From positions 1,798,001 through 1,862,000 of the forward strand of contig OW818665.1 in assembly GCA_942493045.1 (NCBI GenBank): a stretch of 64,000 bases of DNA, given 5' to 3'. Made by a program: the position numbers and the translations under genes. Under the pieces are notes generated by a model. That model had not been told where the DNA came from, searched no databases, and worked only from the letters and a program-made list of their open reading frames with translations. This document shows positions 1-9,374 of this stretch, one piece after another. Each line of letters begins with the position of its first letter. The first letter of the stretch is position 1. This stretch comes from Teretinema sp942493045. GTDB lineage: Bacteria > Spirochaetota > Spirochaetia > Treponematales > Treponemataceae.

Positions 1-88
1 CGCAGGCGGTATTCAAAAAGGTGGACTTGCCGGCCGAGGGCCGGCCGACAATGGCCACCATAGCGGTGCGTTTTACTACATCTGACAT
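1..88 (-). CDS. era: GTPase Era, N-terminal fragment (runs off the window)
   Basis: This is the first 29 codons of a gene that continues left of the window. The translation contains the P-loop AIVGRPSAGKSTFLN. The GRPSAGKS form of the Walker A (G1) motif, with S-A in place of the usual N-V, is what I recall for Era of treponemes. Era is a membrane- and 16S rRNA-binding GTPase that acts in 30S subunit maturation. The ATG at 88 lies 10 bases after the rnfB stop codon on the same strand, so era is probably the last-read gene of the rnf transcript or is transcribed together with it. Another TrmE/EngA-type GTPase cannot be excluded from so short a piece, but the position of the P-loop only about 14 residues from the start fits Era. 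Confidence 0.75.
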   Translation of the reverse strand, partial: MSDVVKRTAMVAIVGRPSAGKSTFLNTAC

Positions 89-98
89 GTGTCAGAGA

Positions 99-920
99 TT
101 ACACCACAGCGATTTTCTGTTCAATCAGCGCGAGCACCTTTGTCGGACAATTCGCCACGCATTCACCACAGGAGTCGCAGAGGGCGTAATCAATGACCGG
201 AATACCGTCGGTAACCTTGATGCACTGCTTGGGGCAGACTTTTTCGCACTTCAGGCACTTAATGCAGCCGGTCTTGCAGTCCTTGATAACCTGGGCCTTG
301 CGGGGATTACGGTTGGAACAGAGGGCGATTGCTCCGGTGCGGGTAACCGAGGTACGTGTCAGAATTTTCTGGGGGCACTCGGCCACGCACAGGCCGCAGC
401 CGGTACATTTGGCGTAGTCAACGTGCGGGATGCCGTCCTTGCCGACGTGAATAGCGTCGAAGGGACAGACCCGTTCGCAGTCGCCAAAACCGATACAGCC
501 CCAGTCGCACTGCTTAGTACCGTTGGTGGAAATCTTGGCCGCGCGACAGGTGCGCACGCCCACATATTCGGCCTTGGTCGGGCATTTCTCGTAGGTGCCC
601 TGACAGAGCAGCACGGCCACACGGGTATCGGAGGAAGCCGTAATGCCCATGATTTTGCCGACAGCCTCGGCGCAGGAGGCGCCGCCCACGGTGCAGCCGT
701 TAACCGGGGCCTCACCGCCGGCGACCGCGGCGGCAAAACCGTCACAGCCGGGATAGCCGCAGCCGCCGCAATTGGCGCCCGGCAGGGCGGCGCGCACCGC
801 CGCTACGGTCACATCGGGTTCAACATAAAACATCTTTCTGAAAAAGCCCAGCAACAGGCCGAGCACCACAGAAAGAATCAGGGAAACAATCAGTGTTATC
901 AGTACAATCTGCATCTGCAT
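99..920 (-). CDS. rnfB: Rnf electron transport complex subunit B (polyferredoxin)
   Basis: RnfB is the Fe-S subunit that takes electrons from ferredoxin and passes them into the membrane-bound Rnf complex. The 273-residue protein begins with one membrane segment (residues 4-26). It then has the RnfB signature CGGCGYPGCDGFA, which binds one 4Fe-4S cluster together with a later Cys. Several CxxCxxC(x3)CP ferredoxin motifs follow (CIGFGDCERVCP, CTGCGLCVAECP, CIKCLKCEKVCP, CDSCGECVANCP). It is the last gene of a gapless rnfCDGEAB operon, and its start lies 4 bases after the rnfA stop. Length and motif order match RnfB of clostridia and treponemes. Confidence 0.95.
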   Translation of the reverse strand: MQMQIVLITLIVSLILSVVLGLLLGFFRKMFYVEPDVTVAAVRAALPGANCGGCGYPGCDGFAAAVAGGEAPVNGCTVGGASCAEAVGKIMGITASSDTRVAVLLCQGTYEKCPTKAEYVGVRTCRAAKISTNGTKQCDWGCIGFGDCERVCPFDAIHVGKDGIPHVDYAKCTGCGLCVAECPQKILTRTSVTRTGAIALCSNRNPRKAQVIKDCKTGCIKCLKCEKVCPKQCIKVTDGIPVIDYALCDSCGECVANCPTKVLALIEQKIAVV

Positions 921-924
921 ACCC

Positions 925-1509
925 CTACTTGATCAGTCCGGCAAAACCGCCGAAGGCCATGGAAAGAAGACCGGCCGCCACAAACAGGATCGGCGTGCCT
1001 TTCAAAAACTGCGGAATCGGCGAGCTCTTCAGCCGCTCGCGGATACCGGCCAGCAGCAGCAGTGACAGTACGAAGCCGCACGCCACACCAACCGCGTAGA
1101 CGACAGACTGAGTCAGGGTGTATTCCTTGATGATCACGTCGAAGGTAACCGCCAGAATGGCGCAATTGGTAGTAATCAGGGCCAGGTACACGCCCATGGA
1201 ACTGTACAGAGCCGGAGCGGTTTTTTTGAGATAAAATTCCACTAACTGTACCAGCGCGGCAATTACCAGGATAAAGGTCAGGATTTTCAGGAACTCCAGG
1301 TTCCAGGGCTTGAGCACAAAGTGGTACAGCGGCCAGGTTACCATAGTTGCCAGCACCGTCACAAATATGACCGCGCCACCCATACCCACGGATTTTTTAA
1401 CATCTGTGGACATACCGATGAAGGGACACAGCGCCAAAAAGCGCATCAACACTACGTTTTCCACAAGCATTGCCGAAAGAAAGATTGCGATTAAGCTGTT
1501 ACTGTTCAT
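925..1509 (-). CDS. rnfA: Rnf complex membrane subunit A
   Basis: RnfA is an integral membrane subunit that, together with RnfE, forms the core carrying electrons across the membrane in the Na+/H+-pumping ferredoxin:NAD+ oxidoreductase. The 194-residue product is almost entirely hydrophobic, with about six predicted helices. It carries the family landmarks ENVVLMRFLALCPFIG near the N terminus and LITTNCAIL in the middle. These two regions hold the conserved Cys residues that, in solved Rnf/NQR structures, bind an intramembrane Fe-S cluster with RnfE. The start overlaps the end of rnfE by 4 bases, indicating translational coupling. Confidence 0.95.
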   Translation of the reverse strand: MNSNSLIAIFLSAMLVENVVLMRFLALCPFIGMSTDVKKSVGMGGAVIFVTVLATMVTWPLYHFVLKPWNLEFLKILTFILVIAALVQLVEFYLKKTAPALYSSMGVYLALITTNCAILAVTFDVIIKEYTLTQSVVYAVGVACGFVLSLLLLAGIRERLKSSPIPQFLKGTPILFVAAGLLSMAFGGFAGLIK

Positions 1510-2120
1510 TTTGCGGTACTCCTCTTTCCGGCCATGGCTTTGGTGAGAGCCACATTCAGCGCGATAAACAAGCCGAAGACGAAAAAGCCTCCCGGCGGCT
1601 GGGCAAAGAAGCCGATCTTGTAGGCTTCGGGGATGATGGCAAAGCCCAGGACAGTTCCGGCGCCGAGCAGTTCGCGCACGGCGGAGATACCGACCAGCAC
1701 CCAGGTATAACCGGCGCCCATGCCCAGGGCGTCAAATACCACTTCATCCATTGAACGCTTGGAAGCAAAGCTCTCCACCCGTCCCATGATAATGCAGTTG
1801 ACGACGATCAGCGGGATAAAGACGCCCATGGCCTTGGAGAGGTCCGGAGCCAGGGCCTGCATCAGCAAGTCCACTATGGTAGTAAAAGCGGCGATGACGA
1901 TAATGAAAATCGGGATTCGGATAGAGTCCGGGATCAGCTTGCGGAACAGGCTGATGATAACTTCGCTCATCAGCAACACAAAGGTCATGGCCAGTCCCAT
2001 GCCGATACCGTTGGCCACGGTCGTGGTCACGGCCAGCGAGGAGCACAGGCCGATCATCAGCGCCAGCAGCGGATTTTCGCGGATCAAGCCGTTGGTAAAA
2101 AGTGTAGAATAGTTTTTCAT
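1506..2120 (-). CDS. rnfE: Rnf complex membrane subunit E
   Basis: RnfE is the paralogous membrane partner of RnfA. The open frame extends 27 codons further upstream into rnfG, but I place the start at the ATG at 2120, giving MKNYSTLFTNGLIRENPLLA. That matches the family N terminus and begins just after the rnfG stop, leaving 204 residues. Family features are ENPLLALMIGLCSSLAVT, the half-channel motif IVVNCIIMGR with its cluster-binding Cys, and the C-terminal FFAQPPGGFFVFGL. It sits in the order rnfC-D-G-E-A-B and overlaps rnfA by 4 bases. Confidence 0.94.
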   Translation of the reverse strand: MKNYSTLFTNGLIRENPLLALMIGLCSSLAVTTTVANGIGMGLAMTFVLLMSEVIISLFRKLIPDSIRIPIFIIVIAAFTTIVDLLMQALAPDLSKAMGVFIPLIVVNCIIMGRVESFASKRSMDEVVFDALGMGAGYTWVLVGISAVRELLGAGTVLGFAIIPEAYKIGFFAQPPGGFFVFGLFIALNVALTKAMAGKRSTAK

Positions 2121-2121
2121 G

Positions 2122-2739
2122 CTAATTATCCTTCTCGACGGCTTCAGCGGCTTCAGCGGCATCGGCATCGGCGGCGCCGGGCGCAGCCGAAGCGCTTTCA
2201 AGGTATGCGCCGGCCGCCTGAGCGGTCAGCTTGACGATGGCGGCGACGCCGCGGCTGGAGATGGTCGCGCCGCTGACGGCCTGAATATCGGTACCGACCG
2301 TGAAGGCCGAATCAACTGGCTTTCCGGGATATTGTCCGATGTAGGCGCTCTCGCGCACCTTGGTGCCGAGGCCGGCGGTGTCTGTCAGGGTAATAAACAC
2401 GATATCCCTGATCTGCCGGGCGGCGTCCACCGCCACCAGTAGCGTGGCGCTGGCATAAGTCGGGCCGGTTACCTGAATGACCAGGCCGAGGGTATCACTG
2501 TCCTTGACGGCCACGAAGGCCTTCTCGAATTTGATGGAGGTACTGCCGCTGGAGAGAGCGGCGCTGACATCCGTAAAGTCCGAGGCTTCCGGAAAGATGT
2601 TTGTAAGGGCCAGTCGCACCTCAGCGGCCTTGGCCGCGTCTATCATCGGTTTGGTGACATTATACACCAGAGCCAAACCGACACAGGCGATGACTGTATA
2701 GGCGGCCAGTATTGCCGCGAGTTTGAACATTTGCTTCAT
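2122..2739 (-). CDS. rnfG: Rnf complex FMN-binding subunit G
   Basis: RnfG is a mostly periplasmic flavoprotein anchored by one N-terminal helix (residues 5-27). It carries covalently bound FMN on a threonine of an SGAT motif. The motif is present as AVSGATISSRGV near residue 165, in the FMN_bind domain. The C-terminal 30 residues are a low-complexity Ala/Glu/Asp tail, unlike the core of the family and probably a flexible end. The stop lies two bases before the rnfE ATG, and the start overlaps rnfD by 4 bases. Confidence 0.94.
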   Translation of the reverse strand: MKQMFKLAAILAAYTVIACVGLALVYNVTKPMIDAAKAAEVRLALTNIFPEASDFTDVSAALSSGSTSIKFEKAFVAVKDSDTLGLVIQVTGPTYASATLLVAVDAARQIRDIVFITLTDTAGLGTKVRESAYIGQYPGKPVDSAFTVGTDIQAVSGATISSRGVAAIVKLTAQAAGAYLESASAAPGAADADAAEAAEAVEKDN

Positions 2740-3749
2740 TTGGCAGCCCTCTCCTTTTTCGCTCGCAGAGCGCCGTATTTGCGCGTTATCAGTTTATTCA
2801 AAAAGGGTACCAGGGCGTTCATAATCAGGATGCTGAACATGACGCCTTCGGGGAAGCCGCCGAACAGGCGGATCAGGGCAGTAATCAGGCCGCAGCCGAA
2901 GCCGAACAGCACCCGCCCGGTCGGGGTAACCGGGGATGTAGCGTAGTCGGTAGTCATAAATACCGCGCCGAAGACCAGGCCGCCTCCCAACAGTGTCAGC
3001 AGGGGGTCAAACCCGGCTATCCAGGTGAGGGCGACAGTAGTGGCCATCATGGTCAGCGGAGCGCGCCAGTCTATAATCCGGACCAGGGTCAAAAAGATAA
3101 AGGCGGCGAAAATCAGGAAGATGGCCGACTCGCCGATACAGCCGGCGCGGGTGCCGACAAACAGGTCCCAGTACAGGGCCGCCTCCGAGCTGAACCCGGT
3201 GCGTTCGGCCAGGGCCGCGGCGGTGCGCAGACCGCCCTCACCGCTTTTCATGAAGGACAGCGGGGTGGCCGCGGATACGGCGTCGGCGATAAAGCCGGTT
3301 CGGGGTGCTACCCAGGTAGTCATGGCCTGGGTAAAACTTAAAATCATAAAGGCCCGGCCAATCAGCGCCGGGTTAAAGACATTCGCGCCTAAGCCGCCGA
3401 AAAACTCCTTGCCGACGACGACGGCAAAGGCCGCGCCCAGCACGGTCATCCATACCGGTATGGTCGGCGGAAGCACCATGGCCAGCAGCAAACCGGTAAT
3501 GATGGCCGAACCGTCACCGGCGCGCACATCCTGACCGGTGACCAGGCGGAAAAGGCTCTCGGCCGCCAGACAGGTCAGTACGGATGCGAGCAGCGTAATC
3601 AGGGCCGGCAGACCGTACAGGTAGACGCCCCAGGCCGCGATCGGTATCAGGGTAAAGACCACGGTAAACATGATCTGCTTTGAGGTAAAGGGGCTGACAA
3701 AGTGCGGACTGGAAGAAAGGTAAATTTCGTTTTTATCGGACTCGCCCAT
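2736..3749 (-). CDS. rnfD: Rnf complex FMN-binding membrane subunit D
   Basis: RnfD is a polytopic membrane protein of the NqrB/RnfD family that also binds FMN covalently through a threonine. In this 337-residue protein the site reads DAVSAATPLSF at about residue 150, a slight variant of the common S(G)AT motif. The N terminus has the usual SPHFVSPFTSKQIM segment, followed by alternating hydrophobic segments. The ATG overlaps the rnfC stop by one base and the stop overlaps rnfG by 4 bases, so the whole operon is translationally linked. Confidence 0.95.
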   Translation of the reverse strand: MGESDKNEIYLSSSPHFVSPFTSKQIMFTVVFTLIPIAAWGVYLYGLPALITLLASVLTCLAAESLFRLVTGQDVRAGDGSAIITGLLLAMVLPPTIPVWMTVLGAAFAVVVGKEFFGGLGANVFNPALIGRAFMILSFTQAMTTWVAPRTGFIADAVSAATPLSFMKSGEGGLRTAAALAERTGFSSEAALYWDLFVGTRAGCIGESAIFLIFAAFIFLTLVRIIDWRAPLTMMATTVALTWIAGFDPLLTLLGGGLVFGAVFMTTDYATSPVTPTGRVLFGFGCGLITALIRLFGGFPEGVMFSILIMNALVPFLNKLITRKYGALRAKKERAAK

Positions 3750-5119
3750 TATCGTCCTCCTTTGGATGTTTTTTCGGACTGCTTTAAAAGTTCAGCGCGT
3801 ACCTGGTGTTTACCGATTCGGATGCGCTGCACCAGCTTGATCCTGGAGGGGCAGACATAGGAACAGCAACCGCATTCCATACAGTCCATCAGACCGTAGC
3901 GCTTAGCCTCGTCCAGTTCGTTGACCTTCAGGGAACGGACCATTAAGACCGGGGAAAGCCGACAGGGGCAGTGTTCCAGGCAACGGCCGCAGCCGATGCA
4001 GGCCGACTCCTCCACCAGGGAGGTTTGGGAAGCGGTCAGGAAAAGCAGGCCGGAAGTATTTTTCTGGATCGGAAAGTTGGCGTTCTTCAGGGCCACGCCC
4101 ATCATCGGGCCGCCTGAAATAATCTTGGCCACGCCGGGTTTCAGCGTGATCTCACCGGGGATCAGGTCGCCGGCCAGGGTACCGATCGGCACCTCGATAT
4201 TTTTCGGCGTGGCGCAGGCGCCGCCGGAAACGGTCAAGCAGCGGTCAATAAGCGGCTTGCCCTGGCGGAAGGCTTCGGAAATAGCTTTAAGGGTTCCGAC
4301 GTTCTGAACCACGCAGCCGGCGCCGGAGGGCAGACCACCGGAAGGAACTTCGCGGCCGGTAACGGCCTTGACCAGCATTTTCTCTCCACCCTGCGGATAC
4401 TTGGTCTTGCAGCAGACAATCGAGATAGAGCGGGCATCGAGCCCTTTCGGGAAGAACTGCTGACCGGCAATAGCCTTTTCCAGAATCGGAATCAGCGACA
4501 GTTTATTGGCTTCTATGGCGATAATGCCGGAGGGCGCGCCGGTGATCTGCATGGCTATGGCCAGGCCGTCCACAATCGCGGCGCTATGCTCGATAATGGT
4601 GCGGGCGTCAATCGTTAAAAAGGGTTCGCACTCAGCGGCGTTGGCAATCACAAAGTCAATCACCGAACCCTTCGGCGGGTTCAGCTTGACATGGGCCGGA
4701 AAGGCCGCGCCGCCCATACCGACAACACCGGCTTCCTTTACCCGGGCGAGAGCCTGTTCGCGGCCGCACAGCGCCGGGTCCAGCACGTCCATAAAAGCCG
4801 TGCGATCCGAACCATCAGCTTCGATGGCGATACACAGGGCATCCATATTACCGGCTACCAGACGGGTTTCGATCTTCTTGACCGTACCGGCAATTGAGGC
4901 ATGCACCGGAGCGGCGATAAAAGCGTCCGTCTCGGCCAGTTTCTGCCCGCGGGCGACCACGTCTCCGACCTGAACCAGGACGCGGTTAGGCGAGCCGCCC
5001 TGCGTCACCGGAATCCAGACTGTACCGGTGGAAGGCATACAGCGCTTGACCGGCAGGGAAGCGGTTTCATCTTTGTGCTCGGGCGGATGCACACCGCCCT
5101 TGAAGGATTTGATTGTCAT
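3749..5119 (-). CDS. rnfC: Rnf complex NADH/ferredoxin-facing subunit C
   Basis: RnfC is the peripheral subunit that binds NADH and FMN and carries two 4Fe-4S clusters. The N terminus SFKGGVHPPEHK is the family signature. A Rossmann-like flavin/NADH region (GMGGAAFPAHVKL, NAAECEPFLTID) and the C-terminal clusters CIGCGRCLEHCP and CMECGCCSYVCP follow. I chose the ATG at 5119 (456 residues) because homologs start there. An in-frame ATG at 5161 would add 14 residues and has an AAGGG Shine-Dalgarno-like run, so the true start is uncertain. It is the first gene of the rnf operon. A possible TATAGA -10 on the minus strand lies at 5177-5182 but has no good -35. Confidence 0.94.
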   Translation of the reverse strand: MTIKSFKGGVHPPEHKDETASLPVKRCMPSTGTVWIPVTQGGSPNRVLVQVGDVVARGQKLAETDAFIAAPVHASIAGTVKKIETRLVAGNMDALCIAIEADGSDRTAFMDVLDPALCGREQALARVKEAGVVGMGGAAFPAHVKLNPPKGSVIDFVIANAAECEPFLTIDARTIIEHSAAIVDGLAIAMQITGAPSGIIAIEANKLSLIPILEKAIAGQQFFPKGLDARSISIVCCKTKYPQGGEKMLVKAVTGREVPSGGLPSGAGCVVQNVGTLKAISEAFRQGKPLIDRCLTVSGGACATPKNIEVPIGTLAGDLIPGEITLKPGVAKIISGGPMMGVALKNANFPIQKNTSGLLFLTASQTSLVEESACIGCGRCLEHCPCRLSPVLMVRSLKVNELDEAKRYGLMDCMECGCCSYVCPSRIKLVQRIRIGKHQVRAELLKQSEKTSKGGR

Positions 5120-5264
5120 AGCCAGATAGTATATATGGATGGTAAATGCGTCAAGTGACATATCGCCCTTTATTTATCTATACCCCAGTGGACCCTGAAA
5201 AAAAAGTAACGTCCCGTAATCAAAATATGTTATATTAAAACAATATGAATCTCGGGAGGACTAA

Positions 5265-8200
5265 ATGTTCAAGTTAAGTAAGAATCTTTACAGCACAATT
5301 CTGATACTATTCACGGCGGCGGCTCTTTTTGCCTATGACCCGCCCGTCGGCGGCGACAACGCCGATATCTTTTTATCCCCGGCCCTGCTCGGCGGGGGCA
5401 CCAGCGTTACCGGTGGTGCCTTCGGCGCGACCAGCAGCACAGCCCTGCCCGCCGGACTGTCCGCCAACCCGGCCCTGGGCGCCGGCGAGCAGCGCATCGT
5501 GCTTGACGCCTCCTGGATCGGTTTACTGGGCACCGGAGACGAAGAAGGGCTTGGCCATTCTGTCAATCTCGGATTTTTAATACCGACCCGCGCGGCTGTT
5601 GTGGCCGCGAACCTGAACTTTTTAACCTCACCATTTGAGGCTCTGCCTCTTGGGACAAGCGGCACCATTAACGCCTCCATCTCCAAAGATCTCACCGATA
5701 ATTTTTACCTGGGAGCCGGCCTAACTGCCAGCGCCGGAGATAACTGGGGTGTGGCCGGAGATCTTGGCGCCCTGTATCTGGCCGGTGACAAAGCCTTCTT
5801 TAAAAACATCCGCTTCGGCGCCGCCCTGACCGGTTTAGGCCGGCCCTTTACCCCGGCGACCACCGGAATCAACGGTGGCGCGGCCACCGGCTTTACCTCT
5901 CTGGCCACACCGAGACTCGGAATAGCGGCCACCCTGCTATCCGAGAGCAAGGTTAAAATCGGCGCTTCGCTGGATCTCTCGGCTCCTACCTTCCAAAACA
6001 TGATAGTGGATGCCGGTCTCGAAGCGGTGATCATGGACATTATCACGCTGAAAAGCGGCTGGAACTTTAATCTGTTGGAATCGGTAAATGACCGCGCCAG
6101 CCTGATCCCCTCCGTCGGCCTCGGCGTAAACCTGAAACTTAAATCCGGCAACTCTGAGTCCTTTTTGGCCCGCAACGGCTGGAGCCAGAGCGAGATAACC
6201 CCCCATGCCGCCTTCAAACCTATGTACAACGGTATTACCGGTATCGGCGCGGGCTTGAACATCCGTCTCGGCGTCTCCGATACCCGGGCGCCGCAAATTG
6301 AGGTTGACTACCCCTCTCCGGTATATATCTCCCCGAATAACGACGGCACCCAGGATGAACTGCTCTTCCCGGTTAAAATCAGCGACCAGCGTTATGTACT
6401 GGGCTGGTCTTTTATGATTGAAGACGCTACCGGAGCGGTGGTGCGAACCATCGCCAACAAAGAAGTCCGCCCGGAAATGCAAAACCTGAAATCCTTCTGG
6501 TCACTGCTGACCCGGGTAAAACAGGGCATTGCCCTGCCGGAAACCCTGCGCTGGGACGGTATCCTCGACTCCGGAGAAACCGCCGCCGACGGCAGTTACT
6601 TCTTTTATATCACCGCCGTTGACGATAACGACAACAATGCCATAACCGAGAAATTCCAGGTCTTTGTGGATAATACCGCGCCGACAGTCACCGCAACGGC
6701 GCCCTCCGGCGCCAACGCCATGATCTTCAGCCCCGACGGGGACGGCAACAAGGACAGTTTCCCGATAGCCCAGGACGGCTCGAAAGAGGATCTTTGGACC
6801 GGAACGTTCCTGAACAGCGCTGAAACAATCGTACGCACCGTGGAAACCCGGGATTCCGCGCCGGCTCTGTACGCCTGGGACGGAAAAGACAACAACAATG
6901 CCATCGTCTCCGACGGCGTCTATACTTACCGGATTTTCGGACGCGACCGCGCCGGTAATACCGCCGAGGCGACCATCAATAATATTATTGTAGACACTGA
7001 TAAACCTTCCATAAATATCAGTATCGATATCAACGCCTTCTCGCCGAACGGCGACGGCACGCGCGATTTCGTGCGTCTCAGCCCCAGCGTTCCGGTAATT
7101 ACCGGCCTGATCGGCTGGGAAGTCCAGATTCAAAACCGCGCCGGCATTGCCCTGCGCGCCATCAGCGGCACCGGTACTCCGACAGAAATTGTCTATGACG
7201 GCCGAGATAACGGTGGCAAGGTACTGGCCGAGGGTGAATACCAGGCCGTGATCACCGCCAAGTACACCAATGGACACTCGCCCCTGGCCCGCTCACCCTA
7301 CTTCACCGTGGACGTCACCGCCCCGGATGCCCAGGTCCGCTCTTCCGGCGCGATATTCTCCCCGGTCGGCGACGGTAAACTGGATACAGTGACCTTCTCC
7401 CAGCAGATGTCCACCGAAATCGACTGGACCGGCGCAATTTACGCCGTTGACGCCGCCGGAAAACCCGCCGATCAGGCTGTCCGCACCTTCCGTTTCGGCG
7501 GAAACCCGCCGGCCACCGTGGTCTGGGACGGCCGCGATGACGCCGGACGCCTGGCAACCGACGGCCGCTACGCTTACCTGGTTTCCAGTACCGACCGGGC
7601 CGGAAACACCGGTAAGGCCAACCTCTCGATAGTCGAGCTGAATACCGAAAAAGCCGACCTGATCCTGCAGGCCAATACTGTAGCCTTCTCCCCGAACGGC
7701 GACAACGTCAAGGACAGCATCGTCTTTACCCCGATCCTGAAGGCCGCCACCGCCGTGGAGCGCTATACCCTGACCATCACCAACGCCGAAAAACAGACCG
7801 TCAAGGTAATCACCGGCACCGGCCGGGTACCGGCAACCTTAACATGGAACGGCATTGCCGACCCCGCCGGCGGAGCCGCCACCGGCACCCGTGCCCCGGA
7901 CGGCAGCTATGGAGCGGTTCTGGATGTAACCTTGGTCAATCAGCAGACCTCGCGCTCGGCCTGCCCGGATTTTGAGATCGACACCAAATTCCCGACCATC
8001 GAAATCAGCGCCCCGTATCTGGCCCTCTCGCCGAATGCCGACGGTAAAAACGACAGCCTGCCGATTACCCAGAAATCTTCAATAGAAGACCGCTGGACCG
8101 GCACCTTCGTCAACGCCCGCAATGCCGTAGTACGCACCCGCACCTGGAACGGAGCGGTCGCGGACTTTACCTGGAACGCCGAGGACGACTCCGGCAACCG

Positions 8201-9362
8201 CGTATCTGACGGTACCTATTCATACATCATCATGAGCGAAGACCGCGCCGGCAACCGCACTACTCAACAGCTGACCGGAGTTACGGTGGACGCCCGCGTT
8301 CCCAAAGCCTTTATCACGGTTGAACTGCCGGCCTTCTCTCCGAACGGCGACGGCATCAAGGATACCCAGCGCATCTCCGTGACCACCAGCATACCTGAAG
8401 GTCTGGAATCCTGGTCCATCCTGATCAAGCCGGAAGGCAGCGGTACCGGACCGGAAACCGCTGTTAAAACCTGGACCTCGGCCGACCGCGCCAGCCTGCC
8501 GGCCGCCATCAACTGGGATGGAAAAAACAACGCCGGAACGGTTGTTCAGGGCAATTTCTACGCCGAACTGAACCTCAAATACATCAAGGGTGACCTCATA
8601 TCGGTCAGCACCGCGCCCTTCCAGGTCAACTCGGTCGCACCGACGGTCTCCGTACGACTGGCCCCGCGCTACTTCAGCCCGGATAACGACGGCATAGAAG
8701 ATGAACTTTATATCAGCCTGCTGGCCCAATCCGTATCGAGCTTTACCGAATGGTCATTCGAGATCCGCGAGCCCCAGGGCAGCGCCGGAAACGTCTTCTG
8801 GAAAACCGGCGGCACCGGAACCATCACCGAACGCATTGTCTGGGACGGCAGGTCCCAGCGCGGCGAGCTGGTACAGGCCGCCACCGACTACCCCTTCACC
8901 TTTACGGTTAAGGACGCCGTCGGCATGACGACTGTGGTACGCGGCTATATTCCGGTAGACGTACTGATTATCCGCGACGGCGACAAGCTTAAAATCGCCG
9001 TTCCGTCAATCATCTTCCGCGAGAACGCCGCTGACTTTAACGGCCTGGCGACCGATGTGGTGGATAAAAACGTACAGGTACTGCGCCGTATCGCCGAGAT
9101 CCTGAACAAGTTCAAGGATTACAAGGTACAGGTGGAAGGCCACGCTAACAACGTCACCGGCACCCAGCGCGAGGAGGACACCGAACTGATCCCGCTGTCC
9201 CGCTCCCGCGCCGACGCCGTCCGCAACTTCCTGATCGACAACGGCGTAGACTCCGTGCGCCTGTCGGTAATCGGCATGGGCGGCACCCGCCCGGTCGTAA
9301 CCCGCACCGACCGCGAAAACTGGTGGAAGAACCGCCGCGTCGAGTTCATTCTTATCAAATAA
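5265..9362 (+). CDS. Large OmpA-family protein with N-terminal barrel-like region and eight FSPNGDG Ig-like repeats
   Basis: This 1365-residue secreted protein probably spans or coats the outer membrane and binds peptidoglycan. A signal peptide (residues 1-24, ending LFA) is followed by a Gly/Ala-rich region up to about 340 that resembles spirochaetal outer-membrane beta-barrels. Eight modules of roughly 105 residues come next. Each carries an SPN(G/N)DG-x2-D motif, near residues 355, 488, 592, 698, 808, 921, 1024 and 1138, and a W(D/N)G(K/R) motif, as in FlgD-type Ig-like domains. The C terminus (about 1240-1365) is an OmpA peptidoglycan-binding domain: VEGHANN, SRSRADAVRNFL and NRRVEF are visible. 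It starts at an ATG with a GGGAGGA ribosome site and stands alone, divergent from rnf. The Asp-rich motif could bind calcium (inference). Confidence 0.85.
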   Translation: MFKLSKNLYSTILILFTAAALFAYDPPVGGDNADIFLSPALLGGGTSVTGGAFGATSSTALPAGLSANPALGAGEQRIVLDASWIGLLGTGDEEGLGHSVNLGFLIPTRAAVVAANLNFLTSPFEALPLGTSGTINASISKDLTDNFYLGAGLTASAGDNWGVAGDLGALYLAGDKAFFKNIRFGAALTGLGRPFTPATTGINGGAATGFTSLATPRLGIAATLLSESKVKIGASLDLSAPTFQNMIVDAGLEAVIMDIITLKSGWNFNLLESVNDRASLIPSVGLGVNLKLKSGNSESFLARNGWSQSEITPHAAFKPMYNGITGIGAGLNIRLGVSDTRAPQIEVDYPSPVYISPNNDGTQDELLFPVKISDQRYVLGWSFMIEDATGAVVRTIANKEVRPEMQNLKSFWSLLTRVKQGIALPETLRWDGILDSGETAADGSYFFYITAVDDNDNNAITEKFQVFVDNTAPTVTATAPSGANAMIFSPDGDGNKDSFPIAQDGSKEDLWTGTFLNSAETIVRTVETRDSAPALYAWDGKDNNNAIVSDGVYTYRIFGRDRAGNTAEATINNIIVDTDKPSINISIDINAFSPNGDGTRDFVRLSPSVPVITGLIGWEVQIQNRAGIALRAISGTGTPTEIVYDGRDNGGKVLAEGEYQAVITAKYTNGHSPLARSPYFTVDVTAPDAQVRSSGAIFSPVGDGKLDTVTFSQQMSTEIDWTGAIYAVDAAGKPADQAVRTFRFGGNPPATVVWDGRDDAGRLATDGRYAYLVSSTDRAGNTGKANLSIVELNTEKADLILQANTVAFSPNGDNVKDSIVFTPILKAATAVERYTLTITNAEKQTVKVITGTGRVPATLTWNGIADPAGGAATGTRAPDGSYGAVLDVTLVNQQTSRSACPDFEIDTKFPTIEISAPYLALSPNADGKNDSLPITQKSSIEDRWTGTFVNARNAVVRTRTWNGAVADFTWNAEDDSGNRVSDGTYSYIIMSEDRAGNRTTQQLTGVTVDARVPKAFITVELPAFSPNGDGIKDTQRISVTTSIPEGLESWSILIKPEGSGTGPETAVKTWTSADRASLPAAINWDGKNNAGTVVQGNFYAELNLKYIKGDLISVSTAPFQVNSVAPTVSVRLAPRYFSPDNDGIEDELYISLLAQSVSSFTEWSFEIREPQGSAGNVFWKTGGTGTITERIVWDGRSQRGELVQAATDYPFTFTVKDAVGMTTVVRGYIPVDVLIIRDGDKLKIAVPSIIFRENAADFNGLATDVVDKNVQVLRRIAEILNKFKDYKVQVEGHANNVTGTQREEDTELIPLSRSRADAVRNFLIDNGVDSVRLSVIGMGGTRPVVTRTDRENWWKNRRVEFILIK

Positions 9363-9374
9363 TGCACTGACCTT

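Noticed and set aside
5177..5205. Promoter for the rnf operon (TATAGA on the minus strand)
   Set aside because: No recognisable -35 at the right distance, only a T-run, so it was left as a remark rather than a feature.
6331..8700. Regularly spaced similar motifs considered as a CRISPR array or DNA tandem repeat
   Set aside because: The similarity is at protein level (SPNGDG modules about 105 residues apart) with divergent DNA and an unbroken reading frame.
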